Source of the DNA: an endosymbiont of Escarpia spicata
GTDB taxonomy: Bacteria > Pseudomonadota > Gammaproteobacteria > Chromatiales > Chromatiaceae
Direction: 5' to 3'
Assembly (NCBI GenBank): GCA_003349915.1
Contig: QFXE01000002.1
Span: 88,183-152,182, forward strand
DNA length: 64,000 nt
The notes below the pieces were generated by a model. That model was not told where the DNA came from. It searched no databases and saw only the letters and a program-made list of their open reading frames with translations. Position numbers and translations under genes: made by a program. Shown in pieces: positions 62,417-64,000 of this stretch. Each line of letters opens with the position of its first letter. Position 1 is the first letter of the stretch.

Positions 62417-63790
62417 ATGAAAAAAACATTTAATAATCACTTCTTCTTTAGGGTGATATTCTTTCTGCTTATCATGAATCTTCTGACTGGTTGTATTGCT
62501 TTGAACCGAGTTAATGGACGCCAGGTTCAACAATCAATGCCAACCAATCTTATTGGTGACTGGGTCTTTTCAATTGTGTATGACCATAGAGGTAGCTTAC
62601 AGATTACAAACAAAAAAATAATCTTAAGTTTGACTGGTGACCAAGGGCAAGGCTTAGTAGAAGCGGTTTATATTGGAAGAAATACTCAGGGCCATGACAA
62701 ATTTCGTTTTAAATCTGGGCACTTTAGTAATACGCACATTCCTTCTAGGATGTGGAGAGACTATCAGGTGGCTAATGGATTTGCTATCTATCTTTCTAAT
62801 CATAAGAAACGCAATCGTTCGAAGCGCTACAATATTTATTTAACCCAAGATGGTGTACCGCTTCGTGGTTTGAGTGGTGATATTTATCCTTTAAGGGAAG
62901 CTAAAAATACTGGGAGGATTATCATATCTGCAAGCAAGGCTAGGGGGTACTTTCTCTATAAAGGGCCTCAAATTAATGACATTAGTGATGATCGCTTTAT
63001 CTCAACAATTAATGTACATAAGTCGAGTAAATTAGTTAATAGTATGATTAGTAGAACTGTCAACGGTGGTTACAATTGTGGCAATGTTATTAATACTGTA
63101 GTTAGAAACGGAGAGCTTAAGCGTATTAAATTGCCACCAGATTTCAGTGGCACATTGATAAAGGTGGTTAGCCCATTGGGAGAAGGAAGGCTTATCTTTG
63201 GGTTGGGAAGTACCACATCTTCATACGGAAGTATTAACACAATAAAAGATGGCTTTCCGACCATTCATGCAAGAAACTTTACAGGTAAGCCTTTTATCGA
63301 CCTTTTCGTTTTGCCAGAAAGAGTCGGTGATTTTTACAAAAAGATAGAAATACCAGTTTCTCTTTACTATTTTAACCGTCGCCTTCTCGTTGATAGAAAT
63401 GGCTGTGAATTCCTAAAAACCTCGACTTTTCAAAAATCATTTGCGCTGGGTAAGCTTTACTTCTCTATTCTAATGGAGAAAAATCGGCGTGATGGGGCTA
63501 TAGAAGGGGATAAGCTTAAGCAGTATATAGGTATATATGGGCGTGATACATCCTTGTTAAGTGCACTAAGAGACGTTTTCCCAAATGTTAATGAGTCGGC
63601 AATTAGCTATATGGCTCGCAATATTGGTAACGTCATGCAAAATGGATTAGACCCAGACAAAATCGCACTTGCAAACTACAGGGAAGGGCTTTTGCAAGAA
63701 TTCGAGTCCCAACCTGGTATGAATGGTCAAGGGCTTCGCTATTTGGATATATTGTTGGATTTGGAAAATCATAGGACGAGAATAAAATAG
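62417..63790 (+). CDS. Lipoprotein of unknown function (AT-rich, likely acquired)
   Basis: A 457-residue protein with a lipoprotein signal peptide ending Leu-Leu-Thr-Gly-Cys (Cys near residue 26). The body is rich in Lys, Asn, Ile and Ser and uses AT-ending codons, unlike the rest of the window. No motif I recognise is present. Base composition and the adjacent integrase fragment suggest horizontal acquisition. About 210 bases of AT-rich sequence follow to the window edge with no supported gene. Confidence 0.7.
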   Translation: MKKTFNNHFFFRVIFFLLIMNLLTGCIALNRVNGRQVQQSMPTNLIGDWVFSIVYDHRGSLQITNKKIILSLTGDQGQGLVEAVYIGRNTQGHDKFRFKSGHFSNTHIPSRMWRDYQVANGFAIYLSNHKKRNRSKRYNIYLTQDGVPLRGLSGDIYPLREAKNTGRIIISASKARGYFLYKGPQINDISDDRFISTINVHKSSKLVNSMISRTVNGGYNCGNVINTVVRNGELKRIKLPPDFSGTLIKVVSPLGEGRLIFGLGSTTSSYGSINTIKDGFPTIHARNFTGKPFIDLFVLPERVGDFYKKIEIPVSLYYFNRRLLVDRNGCEFLKTSTFQKSFALGKLYFSILMEKNRRDGAIEGDKLKQYIGIYGRDTSLLSALRDVFPNVNESAISYMARNIGNVMQNGLDPDKIALANYREGLLQEFESQPGMNGQGLRYLDILLDLENHRTRIK

Positions 63791-64000
63791 CGTTATGATA
63801 ATTAACTAGTATGAAACTGTTAATTGCTTGGAGAATTGAAACCTAACAAAACAAATCAAGTGGACTTGCTAAATCGGTGTTTAAGATGAGTATCTGTACA
63901 TTCTACAAGTTCCGTGTTTACGGATTCCTAAATCCGCAAGCAACTTATTTGTAACGTTGGACAAATTAAAAGGAAGATAAGGCATTGATAAATATACATT

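Overview
The window looks like chromosomal DNA of a gammaproteobacterium, most plausibly a sulfur-oxidising Chromatiales / Sedimenticolaceae-type bacterium, free-living or symbiotic. This is inference: it rests on the pairing of an exosortase A (XrtA/PEP-CTERM) locus with standard gammaproteobacterial gene orders (lapA-lapB-pyrF; pcnB-folK-kinase-panBCD), a complete Rnf complex, a pyruvate:ferredoxin oxidoreductase and a full glycogen gene set. No 16S gene is present, so taxonomy cannot be fixed. There is no prophage, CRISPR array or intact insertion sequence.

Layout. 1-1768 (minus): pseudopilin genes gspG-H-I-J of a type II secretion system, gspJ cut by the window edge. 2261-13271 (plus): an XrtA locus with a broken sensor kinase prsK (one frameshift and one in-frame TGA), then prsR, an exosortase-EpsI fusion, prsT, a Wza-like export lipoprotein, a tyrosine autokinase with an odd N-terminus, and an outer-membrane beta-barrel. 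A predicted PEP-CTERM substrate lies at 61.1-61.7 kb. 13477-21769 (plus): lapA, lapB, pyrF, galU, tRNA-Glu(CUC) on the minus strand, pcnB, folK, a deoxynucleoside kinase, panB, panC and panD. 21826-32110: a glycogen/alpha-glucan region with glgA, pgi, glgB, glgC, a GH57 hydrolase and malQ. 32528-41579: a secreted lysine-rich protein, an HD-GYP regulator, a secreted unknown, mtaB, a zinc-binding-domain chemoreceptor, rmuC, a thioesterase and an NTF2-like protein.

41889-55712 (minus) is the most striking block. It reads rnfB, a giant pyruvate:ferredoxin oxidoreductase with an extra C-terminal ferredoxin domain, thiol peroxidase, rnfC-D-G-E-A, a small Cys-rich membrane protein and ppsA. It combines ion-gradient-driven ferredoxin reduction (Rnf), reductive carboxylation of acetyl-CoA to pyruvate (PFOR) and conversion of pyruvate to PEP (PpsA). 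Together with the nearby glycogen genes it suggests a carbon-assimilation and storage route, although the direction of flux cannot be read from sequence.

56130-64000 is accessory: a small unknown protein, two tandem TPR-methyltransferases, two unknown genes, the PEP-CTERM protein, an integrase fragment and an AT-rich lipoprotein gene that looks recently acquired.

Intergenic regions hold two repeat families. One is a REP/BIME-like palindrome family, several copies with a GTAG foot and with compensatory stem changes. The other is a looser CGCAAAG/CGAAG repeat found only in spacers of the rnf-ppsA block. A heptanucleotide tandem repeat forms the 3' end of rnfG.
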